A stretch of DNA of 64,000 bases from Macrostomum hystrix (lineage: Eukaryota > Platyhelminthes > Macrostomidae). Made by a program: the position numbers and the translations under genes. This document shows, in pieces, positions 46,401 to 57,200 of the stretch (the first letter of the stretch is position 1; the number at the start of each line of letters is the position of its first letter). The notes below the pieces were generated by a model, which was not told the DNA's origin, ran no database searches, and was given only the letters and a program-made list of their open reading frames with translations. Where the stretch lies: the NCBI GenBank assembly GCA_950097015.1, contig CATNEN010000038.1, forward strand, positions 12,642,001-12,706,000, written 5' to 3'.

Positions 46401-49185
46401 CACTAATTCACCTGTTAGATACACCAATTCACCTGTTAGATACACCAATTCACCTGTTAGATACACCAATTCACCTGTTAGACACACTAATTCACCTGTT
46501 AGACACACTAATTCACCTGTTAGACACACCAATTCACCTGTTAGATACACCAATTCACCTGTTAGACACACTAATTCACCTGTTAGATACACCAATTCAC
46601 CTGTTAGACACACTAATTCACCTGTTAGACACACTAATTCACCTGTTAGACACACCAATTCACCTGTTAGACACACTAATTCACCTGTTAGATACACTAA
46701 TTCACCTGTTAGATACACTAATTCACCTGTTAGACACATTAATTCACCTGTTAGACACACTAATTCACATGTTAGACACACTAATTCACCTGTTAGACAC
46801 ACTAATTCACCTGTTAGACACACTAATTCACCTGTTAGACACATTAATTCACCTGTTAGACACACTAATTCACATGTTAGACACACTAATTCACCTGTTA
46901 GACACACTAATTCACCTGTAAGACACACAACTTGACATGTTAGAGTGTATATATAAAGTATATATACTTTACACCATTACACAAAGCTTGTAGCCCGATG
47001 ATATAAATTGTCTGACAGAACAAGTACTTCAAGTGCTTCAAATATAAACTGCTGGGTAAGTACTCCTAGCATTTCAATCAAGTCAAGTTTTGTTTTCTAA
47101 ATAGCAGGCACAATATTGTGTCAATTACTAGCTCAGACATGCTTTAGTCGGCTCTGATTGACAGGTGCAAAACTCAGTGCAACCTTTGTATCGAATTATG
47201 AGCATGAAAATAAGTTCTTTTTGAGGTCCTCAGTATTGTGAAAAAACCAGTTAAATGCGGCAAAGGGACCCAATACCGTGTCGCATTATTGTATTGCTAT
47301 AATTAGCTATAGACTGTCAGCGCATCGCTAGTGAACGACTCCAATTCAGCATAGTACTCAAACAACTGATAAGCGAACCGAGGCCCTCACAGATCGACCT
47401 TTGTGCTCAAACTGTTTCTCTTCTCCGTGTTTCTTTTTTGAAGTATTATTAGCCAAGTTCAAAGTGCAAGCCTTCAATAGGAAAGAAGTGTCTGTACTAT
47501 CAAGAACTGGTACTCGCAGGACCCTTCTGGTGTCTCAGAGACTTGCATCGCAAAATACCGAATCATTCAACGAGGCATGCATTTCTTCTTCTGAGAAATT
47601 ATCTTCCCTCTCTTTCTCTCCCCCTCTCCCCTTCTCTCCTTCTTCCCTTCTCCCCCTCTCCCCTTCTCTCCTTCTCCCCTTCTCCCCTTCTCCCCCTCTC
47701 CCCTTCTCTCCTTCTCCCCCTCTTCTACTCTCCCCTCTTGTACTCTCCCCCTCTTGTACTCTCCCCCTCTTGTACTCTCCCCTCTTGTACTCTCCCCTCT
47801 TGTACTCTCCCCCTCTTCTACTCTCCCCCCTCTTGTACTCTCCCCTTCTTCTACTCTCCCCCTTTTGTACTCTCCCCCTCTTCTACTCTCCAATCTCCTG
47901 TCTCCTACTCTCTCCCCTCTCCCCCACTCCTACTCTCCCCCACTCCTACTCTCCCTTCTCCTACTCTCCCCTCTTCTACTCCCCCTCTCCTACTCTCCCT
48001 CTCCTACTCTCCCCTCTCCTACTCTCCCCTCTCCTACTACTTCTCTCATTCTCCACCGATTTCTCCACCGATTTTCTCATTATCTCCACTCTCTCTCAAT
48101 CACTCCTTCAAGATTTCCGCAGCTTTCTTCCTCACTCAGTCCAGTCACTCAGTCCAGCAGTCCAGCGGACCCAGTCAGCCAACTTACGTGACCCTCAAGG
48201 TCCTCGTATTCGACCAGTTCGCGTCGGACAACCACAGCGGCGCGACCTTCTCGGATCTCGCGCTGGTCAACCTGACGCGCCCGGACCCGATAATTGAACA
48301 GCGGATCCTCGGACGGGTCCGACGTGGCGCTCGTCGACTCGCGCTTCGCCGCGCCCTCTGCGGCCACCGGAGGCGGCACATTTTCTAAGAAATGTCCACG
48401 GACATTGCCGGCCGGGCTGTAGTGAGCCACCACCACTACCCGGCCTGGCGCCTGGGCTTTGCCGATGCCAAACTGCTTGGTGTCCCGCCACACCAGCTGG
48501 GTGAAGTTGCCGGCCCGACCAGCGCCTTTGGCGTAGTCGAATTTCTCGATGTCCCGGTACCACAGACTGCTCACCTCGGCACCTGTGAATTCGGTGCGGC
48601 TCCAGTTATCCCATCACTCAAATTTAATTCTCCCAGATCCTCAGTTTGAGTTCTCCTTGATCCCCGGTTTGAGTTCTCCCAGATCCTCAGTTTGAGTTCT
48701 CCTTGATCCCCGGTTTGAGTTCTCCTAGATCCTCAGTTTGAGTTCTCCTAGATCCTCAGTTTGAGTTCTCCTAGATCCTCAGTTTGAGTTCTCCTAGATC
48801 CCCGGTTTGAGTTCTCTAGTCAGTTTGAGTTCTCTCCGATCTTCAATTTGAGTTCTCTAGTCAGTTTGAGTTCTCTCCGATCTTCAAATAGAGTCCTCTA
48901 GTCAGTTTGAGCTCTAGCAGATCCTCAGTTTGAGTAGCCAATCTCACCCGAGATGTCTGGTTTCCTCTTGCTTGAGCTGGTCCGCCGGCTGATGTTCTCA
49001 CCGAAGATGCCCAGGCTGGCGCCGTGGCTCACCCGAAGCTCGTCGGCTTCGACCAGCTCCTCGGCGTAGGCCTGGGCTGAGCTCTCCAGCTCTGCGTCGT
49101 ATTCCAACGGCGGAACGTCGTGCAGCTTCCGGTAGCTGTTGTGAGCGTTCAACGCTTCTAGACGGAATTTGGCTAGCTTGGACAT
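43447..49185 (-). CDS. Double CAP-domain (SCP/TAPS, GAPR-1/GLIPR2-like) protein
   Basis: Six exons on the minus strand join in phase: 49185-48948, 48582-48188, 45937-45695, 45359-45122, 44516-44436 and 43613-43447, giving 453 residues. CAP domain 1 (exons 1-2) has NAHNSYRKLHDVPPLEYD, RVSHGASLGIFGENI, LWYRDIEKFDY, GNFTQLVW and VVVAHYSPAGNVRGHF. A low-complexity Ser/Gly/Arg linker (exon 3) follows. CAP domain 2 (exons 4-6) has VNHHRKHHEARPL, LWYAEGKRYDY, GNFTQLVW and VVVCYYFPTGNVSKEFL. There is no signal peptide, which fits the intracellular, membrane-associated GAPR-1 branch. The second cavity histidine (GHFT in GAPR-1) is asparagine in both domains, and domain 2 also lacks the first His/Glu pair. 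Four of five introns contain arrays or a SINE-like piece. Confidence 0.9.
43690..44110. repeat. Degenerate 20-23-bp minisatellite in CAP-gene intron 5
   Basis: About 18 diverged units with the core AATTTGCTAACTGGAGGGGA. Unit length varies and many units are damaged, so it is older than neighbouring arrays. Confidence 0.8.
44958..45098 (+). mobile_element. tRNA-like SINE remnant in CAP-gene intron 4
   Basis: GGCTGTGGCGGAGCGGTAAG contains an A-box-like TGGCGGAGCGG (44985-44995); a B-box-like GGCTCGAATTC follows about 27 bp later, closer than in a real tRNA gene. Flanking copies of ATGTATCGAAAA (44939-44950 and 45099-45110) may be a target duplication. It is not the family of the two longer SINEs. 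It cannot be a functional tRNA because the arms do not pair. Confidence 0.5.
46070..46930. repeat. 21-bp minisatellite in CAP-gene intron 2
   Basis: About 41 copies of the unit GACACACTAATTCACCTGTT (20 of 21 bases shown) with variants GATACACC and CACATG. On the gene strand each unit has CAGGTGAAT, a donor-like string, though the true donor is 1.2 kb away. Seven-codon periodicity keeps frames open; not a gene. Confidence 0.95.
47583..48060. repeat. Homopyrimidine minisatellite in CAP-gene intron 2
   Basis: Nearly 480 bp of C/T-rich DNA built of units such as CTCTCCCCTCTTGTACTCTC and CTCCTACTCTCCC. The gene strand is the purine strand. It begins about 130 bp downstream of the donor at 48187. 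Confidence 0.92.
48618..48938. repeat. 23-bp minisatellite filling CAP-gene intron 1
   Basis: About 14 copies of a unit with the core GATCCTCAGTTTGAGTTCTC, more diverged at the right. On the gene strand the first unit (ACTCAAACTGAGGATCT) starts about 12 bases after the donor at 48947, so the 365-bp intron is almost all array. Confidence 0.92.
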
Positions 49186-49950
49186 TTCGCGTCAGCGGAT
49201 CTGCGATTCGGGTTGTTTCTAAGAAAAGCAGCAAATCTTCTTCACCGCTTGCGACTGGAGTAAGTGGGCCTGCGCTGTGTTTCTTTCTAGACTTTTCGAG
49301 TCCAAAAAACCTGCGACTTTTTGGCAGGGATTTTTCTAGCCCGCGATTCATATACAGAACCGGAGGTGCAGGGTACAGGTACTGAGCAGATAAGAACAGT
49401 CTTGAAAACTGAGCAGCACAGCGCCGTTGAATCACTGCTGATACGGACTGTACATTCTTCATTCTAATCGGGACAGTTTTTAATATTGTTCCAATTAAAC
49501 ATTTGATTAATGAAAAAAAATCATTTTTAATTATTCTATGCTAGATTGATTAAACAAACATTCTTGATTTCCAATTTTGTTTACAACGTGTTAAATGTAC
49601 TTTAAGCAAACGATCTATTTCGGCAGTTTTAGTCATTTCTGCATTAGCTAAAAATAAGATAAACGGCTTTGGTGATGTGCCCGGTGCTAGATCGTGCGGT
49701 CACTCTGCAGATTCAAGTGCGTCCAACGTGAACGAGATAAGAATTCGAAGAAAAATAACTTTAACCCAGAGCCCTACTAGTAGATTGTTATAATCGGCAG
49801 TTGCCTACTGGGTTTTTACTCCAATCTAAAGGTCAACCGGTGTGACTATCTTTTTTAAATCTTGCTTAGGCGAGCAAACGCACTGTGAAAAATGAGCTTT
49901 ATTGACGAAAAATTTGATAGTGTACTTTCATTTTAAGCTTTTCCCCAGTT
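49186..49950. other. Upstream region of the CAP gene
   Basis: No gene recognised. Frames overlapping the CAP start are shadows. It should contain the CAP promoter on the minus strand, but no element was assigned. Confidence 0.4.
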
Positions 49951-49954
49951 GCTG

Positions 49955-52560
49955 TTGGATGCAGTAAGATGGATGGAAGCTGGTAAAATGAATACTGTAG
50001 TAGGATGGATGGAAGCTGGTGGAATGAAGACTGCAGTAGGATGGATGGAAGCTGGTGGAATGAAGACTGTAGTAGGATGGATGGAAGCTGGTGGAATGAA
50101 GACTGTAGTAGGATGGATGGAAGCTGGTGGATTGAAGACTGCAGTAAGATTGATGGAAGGTGGTGGAATGAAGACTGCAGTTGGATGGATGGAAGCTGGT
50201 GGAATGAAGACTGCAGTAGGATGGATGGAAGCTGGTGGAATGAAAACTGCAGTAGGATGGAAGCTGGTGGAATGAAGACTGTAGTAGGATGGATGGAAGC
50301 TGGTGGAATGAAGACTGCAATAGGATGGATGGAAGCTGGTGGAATGAAGACTGCAGTAGGATGGATGGAAGCTGGTGGAATGAAGACTGCAGTAGGATGG
50401 ATGGAAGCTGGTGGAATGAAGACTGTAGTAGGATGGATGGAAGCTGGTGGAATGAAGACTGTAGTAAGATGGATGGAAGCTGGTGGATTGAAGACTGCAA
50501 TAGGATGAATGGAAGCTGGTGGAATGAAGACTGTAGTAAGATGGATGGAAGCTGGTGGATTGAAGACTGCAATAGGATGGATGGAAGCTGGTGGAATGAA
50601 GACTGTAGTAGGATGGATGGAAGCTGGTGGAATGAAGACTGCAATAGGATGGATGGAAGCTGGTGGAATGAAGACTGCAGTAGGATGGATGGAAGCTGGT
50701 GGAGTGAAGACTGCAGTTGGATGGATGGAAGCTGGTGGAATGAAGACTGCAGTAGGATGGATGGAAGCTGGTGGAATGAAGACTGCAATAGGATGGATGG
50801 AAGCTGGTGGAATGAAGACTGTAGTAAGATGGAGGGAAGCTGGTGGATTGAAGACTGCAATAGGATGAATGGAAGCTGGTGGAATGAAGACTGTAGTAAG
50901 ATGGATGGAAGCTGGTGGATTGAAGACTGTAGTAGGTTGGATGGAAGCTGGTGGAATGAAGACTGTAGTAGGTTGGATGGAAGCTGGTGGAATGAAGACT
51001 GCAGTTGGATGGATGGAAGCTGGTGGAATGAAGACTGCAGTTGGATGGATGGAAGCTGGTGGATTGAAGACTGCAATAGGATGGATGGAAGCTGGTGGAT
51101 TGAAGACTGCAATAGGATGGATGGAAGCTGGTGGATTGAAGACTGCAATAGGATGGATGGAAGCTGGTGGAATGAAGACTGTAGTAGGTTGGATGGAAGC
51201 TGGTGGAATGAAGACTGTAGTAGGTTGGATGGAAGCTGGTGGAATGAAGACTGCAATAGGATGGATGGAAGCTGGTGGAATGAAGACTGCAGTAGGATGG
51301 ATGGAAGCTGGTGGAATGAAGACTGCAGTAGGATGGATGGAAGCTGGTGGAATGAAGACTGTAGTAGGATGGATGGAAGCTGGTGGAATGAAGACTGCAA
51401 TAGGATGGATGGAAGCTGGTGGAATGAAGACTGTAGGAAGATGGAGGGAAGCTGGTGGATTGAAGACTGCAATAGGATGAATGGAAGCTGGTGGAAAGAA
51501 GACTGTAGTAAGATGGATGGAAGCTGGTGGATTGAAGACTGTAGTAGGTTGGATGGAAGCTGGTGGAATGAAGACTGTAGTAGGTTGGATGGAAGCTGGT
51601 GGAATGAAGACTGCAGTTGGATGGATGGAAGCTGGTGGAATGAAGACTGCAGTTGGATGGATGGAAGCTGGTGGATTGAAGACTGCAATAGGATGGATGG
51701 AAGCTGGTGGATTGAAGACTGCAATAGGATGGATGGAAGCTGGTGGATTGAAGACTGCAATAGGATGGATGGAAGCTGGTGGAATGAAGACTGTAGTAGG
51801 TTGGATGGAAGCTGGTGGAATGAAGACTGTAGTAGGTTGGATGGAAGCTGGTGGAATGAATACAGTAGTAGGATGAATGGAAGCTGGTGGATTGAAGACT
51901 GTAGTAGGATGGATGGAAGCTGGTGGAATGAAGACTGCAGTTGGATGGATGGAAGCTGGTGGATTGAAGACTGCAATAGGATGGATGGAAGCTGGTGGAA
52001 TGAAGACTGCAGTTGGATGGATGGAAGCTGGTGGAATGAAGACTGCAGTAGGATGGATGGAAGCTGGTGGAATGAAGACTGCAGTTGGATGGATGGAAGC
52101 TGGTGGATTGAAGACTGCAATAGGATGGATGGAAGCTGGTGGAATGAAGACTGTAGTTGGATGGATGGAAGCTGGTGGAATGAAGACTGTAGTAGGATGG
52201 ATGGAAGCTGGTGGAATGAAGACTGTAGTTGGATGGATGGAAGCTGGTGGATTGAAGACTGCAGTTGGATGGATGGAAGCTGGTGGATTGAAGACTGCAG
52301 TAGGATGGATGGAAGCTGGTGGATTGAAGACTGTAGTAGGATGGATGGAAGCTGGTGGATTGAAGACTGTAGTTGGATGGATGGAAGCTGGTGGATTGAA
52401 GACTGTAGTAGGATGGATGGAAGCTGGTGGAATGAAGACTGTAGTTGGATGGATGGAAGCTGGTGGATTGAAGACTGCAGTAGGATGGATGGAAGCTGGT
52501 GGATTGAAGACTGTAGTAGGATGGATGGAAGCTGGTGGAATGAATTACATGGTTGGAAGG
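49955..52560. repeat. 36-bp minisatellite, about 72 copies
   Basis: The unit has the core GATGGATGGAAGCTGGTGGA followed by ATGAAGACTGCAGTA; the variants AATG/ATTG, GCAG/GCAA/GTAG and AGGA/TGGA/AGGT make a monomer code. Diagnostic GGATGAATGG units at about 50864 and 51476 are 612 bp (17 monomers) apart and start the same order of variants, which indicates a higher-order duplication. One monomer near 50255 is shortened. All frames on both strands are open because the period is 12 codons. Confidence 0.96.
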
Positions 52561-52722
52561 TAAACATTTTATTCAGACCTTAAAGGAATATATTTAAAGG
52601 ACCAAAAGCAAAATGATCGAGTTTATAAAGTTCAAAAGTAAATTTTTAAGCCCTAAAGTCTAAGTATTAATCAGAAAGATTTATTTTGAGGCCAAAACAG
52701 ACGGAAAATTTGCAGTTGATGT

Positions 52723-53784
52723 CTAAAAGTTGTCCGCCCCCATGCGATCACCGTCGACATAGATTCGCCGAATCGCCCGTCTGCTCTGTCCGCGCAGGCC
52801 TCCAGAGGCGTAGAAGTGCGGGAACCGGTCATCAAACAGTCGGCAGCATTTCTCCAGACTGTGCAGATCCGGCGCCTGGATTGTCACCAGCCGGGTTCGC
52901 ACTCGCTCGCCAGGATGACACGGCTCCAGTTGGATCTTTGTCTCGCTTGACCTGGCGATGGCTTCGATTCGTCTATCGGACGCATCTGTGAAGATGCGCA
53001 TGTTTGACGGATTGTGATCTATGCGGAAGCTGAACTCGTACAGTACGGACCGATAGTTCAGTGACTCGGCTAGCCGCAGATCTTCCAGATTGCCGTGGAC
53101 AGTGTCCCGCAGGAGCTGCTGACTGGCCGCACCCGTCAGCAGCTGGTCGACGTCCGTCTTCACCGGCGATTTTCTTGTTCGCTTACTTAAATTTGACGAT
53201 TTAATAGTGAACAAGCTGTCCTGCTGCTGCTGCTGCTGCTGCTTTATTGACTCCTCGGAAATGGAATTCAATTGTCTATTATTATCGTTGTAATATTCGT
53301 CAGAATCAACGCGCTGACTGTCTTTCACGCGGCTGCCATAAATCGGTTCCTGTGGACGTTGGCAGCTGCTGTCTGGCAGTGACGCATCGCACATGTTGGC
53401 ACTTGCTGAATTAGCACTACAGCTGGTGCTGTCACTACTGTTCGTGCTAGTGAAGCTTGCGGTTGCGATGTCACAGTCGCCTAAGACACGGGTGTCTAAG
53501 AGTCTGTCTTCGTTGGAACGCTCGATCGTTGCTCCGCTGAAGCTGGTCGGCGGCACGCTGGCCGCGTCCGAAGACTTTGCTTTGTTACCGTCCAGCCGAC
53601 TGCGTCTCTTGAACATCCTGCTCAACAGTGAGCTACCATCAGTCTTCCTTGAGGCGTTATCTCCGCCGGCTTCGTTCGCATTCGGTGTTGTTGCTAGGCG
53701 CTCCACTCTAGATTTCTCAGACTTCAATCTTGAGCTGTGCTCATTGTTTGTCGGCTGGAAAAGCCTCCCAAAACGTGAGAGCAT
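52723..53784 (-). CDS. Uncharacterised intronless protein, possible KH-like C-terminal domain
   Basis: A single complete frame of 353 residues starts at ATGCTCTCACG. The first two thirds are low complexity: basic and serine-rich, with a polyglutamine run (residues about 181-187, CTG repeats on the plus strand at 53222-53243). The C-terminal 110 residues look folded: VLYEFSFRIDHNPSNMRIF, RRIEAIARSSETKIQLEP, VRTRLVTIQAPDLHSLEKCC and RLFDDRFPHF. The pattern of a helix with an I-A-x-x-S-x-T-x-I-x-L strand resembles a KH-type RNA-binding fold, such as in KHDC1-like proteins, but the GxxG loop is not clear. No signal peptide or membrane segment. The balance of synonymous GC and the long frame against shadows support coding. 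I do not recognise the family. Confidence 0.7.
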   Translation of the reverse strand: MLSRFGRLFQPTNNEHSSRLKSEKSRVERLATTPNANEAGGDNASRKTDGSSLLSRMFKRRSRLDGNKAKSSDAASVPPTSFSGATIERSNEDRLLDTRVLGDCDIATASFTSTNSSDSTSCSANSASANMCDASLPDSSCQRPQEPIYGSRVKDSQRVDSDEYYNDNNRQLNSISEESIKQQQQQQQDSLFTIKSSNLSKRTRKSPVKTDVDQLLTGAASQQLLRDTVHGNLEDLRLAESLNYRSVLYEFSFRIDHNPSNMRIFTDASDRRIEAIARSSETKIQLEPCHPGERVRTRLVTIQAPDLHSLEKCCRLFDDRFPHFYASGGLRGQSRRAIRRIYVDGDRMGADNF

Positions 53785-54275
53785 TTTTCTCCTTCCGCCT
53801 TTGTAATTTTTATTTAAATAATTGAAACAACGAACGACTTTGTCTTATTTAAGGACAATGTAGATTTGATGAGATATACGAGTATTGCTTTGGGCCATAG
53901 ACAGTAGCCTGAAGCAACGATTTCTCGTCATTCTCAGCTGCTAAATCAGTAGCCGAGACTAAATAATGGCACGGTAAATACTAGGAATATAATTCGTTCA
54001 ACAACTGAAAGCCGATAATTCTGTTAAGAAAAATAGAACAATACATTTTTCTTAAATGAAATATAAATTCAAATATATAATATCGCTGGCATATAAAATC
54101 TCTTTTTTTGCATGATGAAAATCGTTCTGAAAAAATGATTTCATTTTCTAAATACCCAGCTACTGAACCTAGCTTTTTAGAGTTTGTCTACTAAAAGTAG
54201 ATATTTTTGCATGTATGATCCTAGAGAACTGAAAGCAAAATGAAGTCATCAGAGTGTTAGAAGAGTTTTTGTGTT
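53785..54275. other. Spacer between two minus-strand genes
   Basis: AT-rich, no feature recognised. It includes the upstream region of the KH-like gene and the 3' flank of the EFCAB12-like gene. Confidence 0.45.
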
Positions 54276-57200
54276 TCAAAGCGCAACCTTTGACTGCAGT
54301 CGCCTTGGCCCGGTGATTTCGTGAGCCAGCATCGGGTCGATTGAGCCGTAGGTCACATGACCAGATACGACTGGCCAATTCTCGCGCGGCAGATAGGGGT
54401 GGCTACGGTCGCCCCGCTGTGGCTGCGTCGGTTGGAACATCAGGCTCGGCCCGTAGGCGGTGGCGCCTTCAAGGCCCGCGTCCAAGTAGCGTCGAACTCG
54501 GCCCTCGAGGCGACCCGGCCAGAAGGCGTCCTTGCGGGGTCCTCGGAGCTGGGCCTGCCAGTGAAATAGGCGTTAGCGTTGAAGCTACTCACTTGAACTG
54601 CTGAGTTCTCACCTGTCCTACTGAGTTCTCACCTGTCCTACTGAGTTCTCACCTGTCCTACTGAGTTCTCACCTGTCCTACTGAGTTCTCACCTGTCCTA
54701 CTGAGTTCTCACCTGTCCTACTGAGTTCTCACCTGTCCTACTGAGTTCTCACCTGTCCTACTGAGTTCTCACCTGTCCTACTGAGTTCTCACCTGTGCTA
54801 CTGAGTTCTCACATGTGCTACTGAGTTCTCACCTGTCCTACCGAGTTCTCACCTGTCCTACTGAGTTCTCACCTGTCCTACTGAGTTCTCACCTGTGCTA
54901 CTGAGTTCTCACCTGTCCTACTGAGTTCTCACCTGTGCTACTGAGTTCTCACCTGTCCTACCGAGTTCTCACCTGTCCTACTGAGTTCTCACCTGTCCTA
55001 CTGAGTTCTCACCTGTCCCGAATAATCCAATTTGGCCGTCATCCGTTGAAACTCCTCAAAGGTCAGCCAGCAGTCGACTTTTCGTCGAACCAGCGCCGTT
55101 CCAGTCGGCAGCTCCATTTCGGCGTCGTCGTCGTCAACCAGAAGATCCCGGCGAGTCGGCAGAACCCGGCCCAGGCGGGCCATATTGCTGGCTCGTCCGC
55201 CGCCGACGCTGGCGCCGCCGTTCTGGCGCCACCAGGGCGAGCCTCCGGCGCCGACAACGCCTTGAGCTACGCCTGCGCCACCGGACGAGGCGGCGGTCGC
55301 ATCGGCGCCACCGACTCCGCGACGTCCGCCAGAAACTGCGGCGGCCAGGCTGGCCCGATGTGCCGGCGGGAGGAGGACAGTCGCCGGCAGCTCGCCGGGG
55401 TTCGAACCCGGTAAAGCGACCTACGAGGAATGAGAATACTTTTTTGTGTTAATATGCCTATTTTATCTTTTTGAATCTATGCTGAAGACTAAACCTGCAA
55501 AAAACTTCTTTCCTACTCGTAAATCATTCCGCTCAAGATGGGTTTTTGGTGTGTTGAGCTTTGTTTTAAATAAGATTTGAGATGTCGGATAAGCTTTGAG
55601 ATGATGTCAGATGAGTCTATACGGAGTTGTAGGTTGTCAAATGGGATTGGAAGGCGTCGAATGGGATTGGAAGGCGTCGAATGGAGTTAGAAGGTCTCAG
55701 ATGGGATTTTAAAGTTTCAGATGGGATTGGTCCTACAGTCCCACCTGGTCGCCAATCTGTTTCTTAGTCCGGTCGGCCGGGTGCAGAAATACCCGACGGC
55801 AGAGGCGCTCTGAGAATACGACGCCGCGCTCCTTGCAAGCGTCCACAATAGCCATGAACTCGCGGAGCTGCCGCTGCCTGAAGGCGTCCACCTGTTCGGC
55901 CAGCGGCTGCTCCGGAAGGCTGGACGGTGTCACGTGATCGTCGATGTCCCTGTCGAATGTCTTCACCATGGAGCGGAACTCTTCGCCGCGCTGGCGCCCT
56001 TTCCGCATGTAGCCGAGGGCCACCTTGTTGCGTCGGCGAAGCTCGGCTGAAGCTTCGGCGTTGTTGACTGAGTAGCGCTCCTGATTTAAATGTGTGCGTG
56101 CGGTGAGGTGAATTCGTTAGGTCGGTCACGTGATCGGGTTGAGGTTGGTTACCCAACAGTTTCCTAACCAGCTATTTTCTCAAAAAAGTAATATGTAAAA
56201 ACCCATATATAAATTCTTTATTCTGTTTTTTTTTGTTCGGAATTATCTTTTGAAAACTGGTAAGTCTTACTTAAAACTATTTCCAAAGTCAAGAATGCTA
56301 AAGATTTATGCTTTTAAGTCTCATTTCGCCCACAAAAGAGCTCCTTATTATAATCATTTTAATGCTTTTCTATAATCAAACAATAGCTAGTTTTTATATT
56401 TGACAAATATTCGTTTATTCATTATTTGTAGTTAAAAAAAGTATCATAATAAATTTTTTTATTATTATCATAAAAAATTCAGGAATTTATTTTAACCATG
56501 CTAAAAATGTTTGTCTACGAACTGATACATATTCATAGTGCTAGCTAAGTTGTACAAAAATTGGTAATATATTAATTGTGACAATTATGACAATTTTATT
56601 GTCATACTGACTTTCTCGTTTAAAATAAAATAAGAAATGAAAACAAAAAAATAACATAAAAAGTTTAAACAAATATACATTTCTACTTAAGTTCATACGT
56701 AGATCATAAAGAATGTTTTTGTTCGTTTAATGTGTGTTACAAAATAGGGCTTTAATTATTATTATATTATAATATAAAACAATTATCTAAATGCCATGTG
56801 ATCATCATATATTTCTTTTATTTCTAATAAAAGTATTTCTAGGAAAAAATATTTGTCTATGAAACGGTTTTAATTACCAAACTTCTATTTCTGCTTGAAT
56901 TCATGTTAATCTACTTTAAAAAATATTTTCTATATTTTGAACATACCTGCGACGTGTCGAACTCGCCGGGTTTGAGCAGCGGCTGCGGTGCCGGCGGCGG
57001 CACAGAGGAAGCCGTCGATAGTCGACCGGACGCCATTGTAGACGCTTCAGCAGCCGGCCCGGGCGAACCAGGGCTGCTCGCATCGTCGCTATCGCCACCG
57101 ATCGGTGACTCGGCTTCGACGCCTCTGGCCAGCAGAAACTGGTTCGACTCCTCCGACAGCAGAGCCAGAAACTCCGGCGATCGGCGTTCGCGCCTGTAAT

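Noticed and set aside
46052-46928. Frames of 289 and 268 codons with heptad repeats
   Set aside because: A 21-bp array inside a CAP intron; seven-codon period, open on both strands.
47401-48388. Plus-strand frames of 298 and 281 codons rich in S, P and L
   Set aside because: They read the homopyrimidine array and the antisense of CAP exon 2. The minus-strand exon has the recognisable CAP motifs.
48998-49462. Minus-strand frame of 154 codons at the CAP start
   Set aside because: The other minus-strand frame from 49185 carries the CAP domain; this one is out of frame with it.
49928-52583. Very long open frames (up to 879 codons, both strands)
   Set aside because: The 36-bp unit is 12 codons with no stop in most frames, so frames stay open mechanically on both strands. 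There is no start context, domain or splice site.
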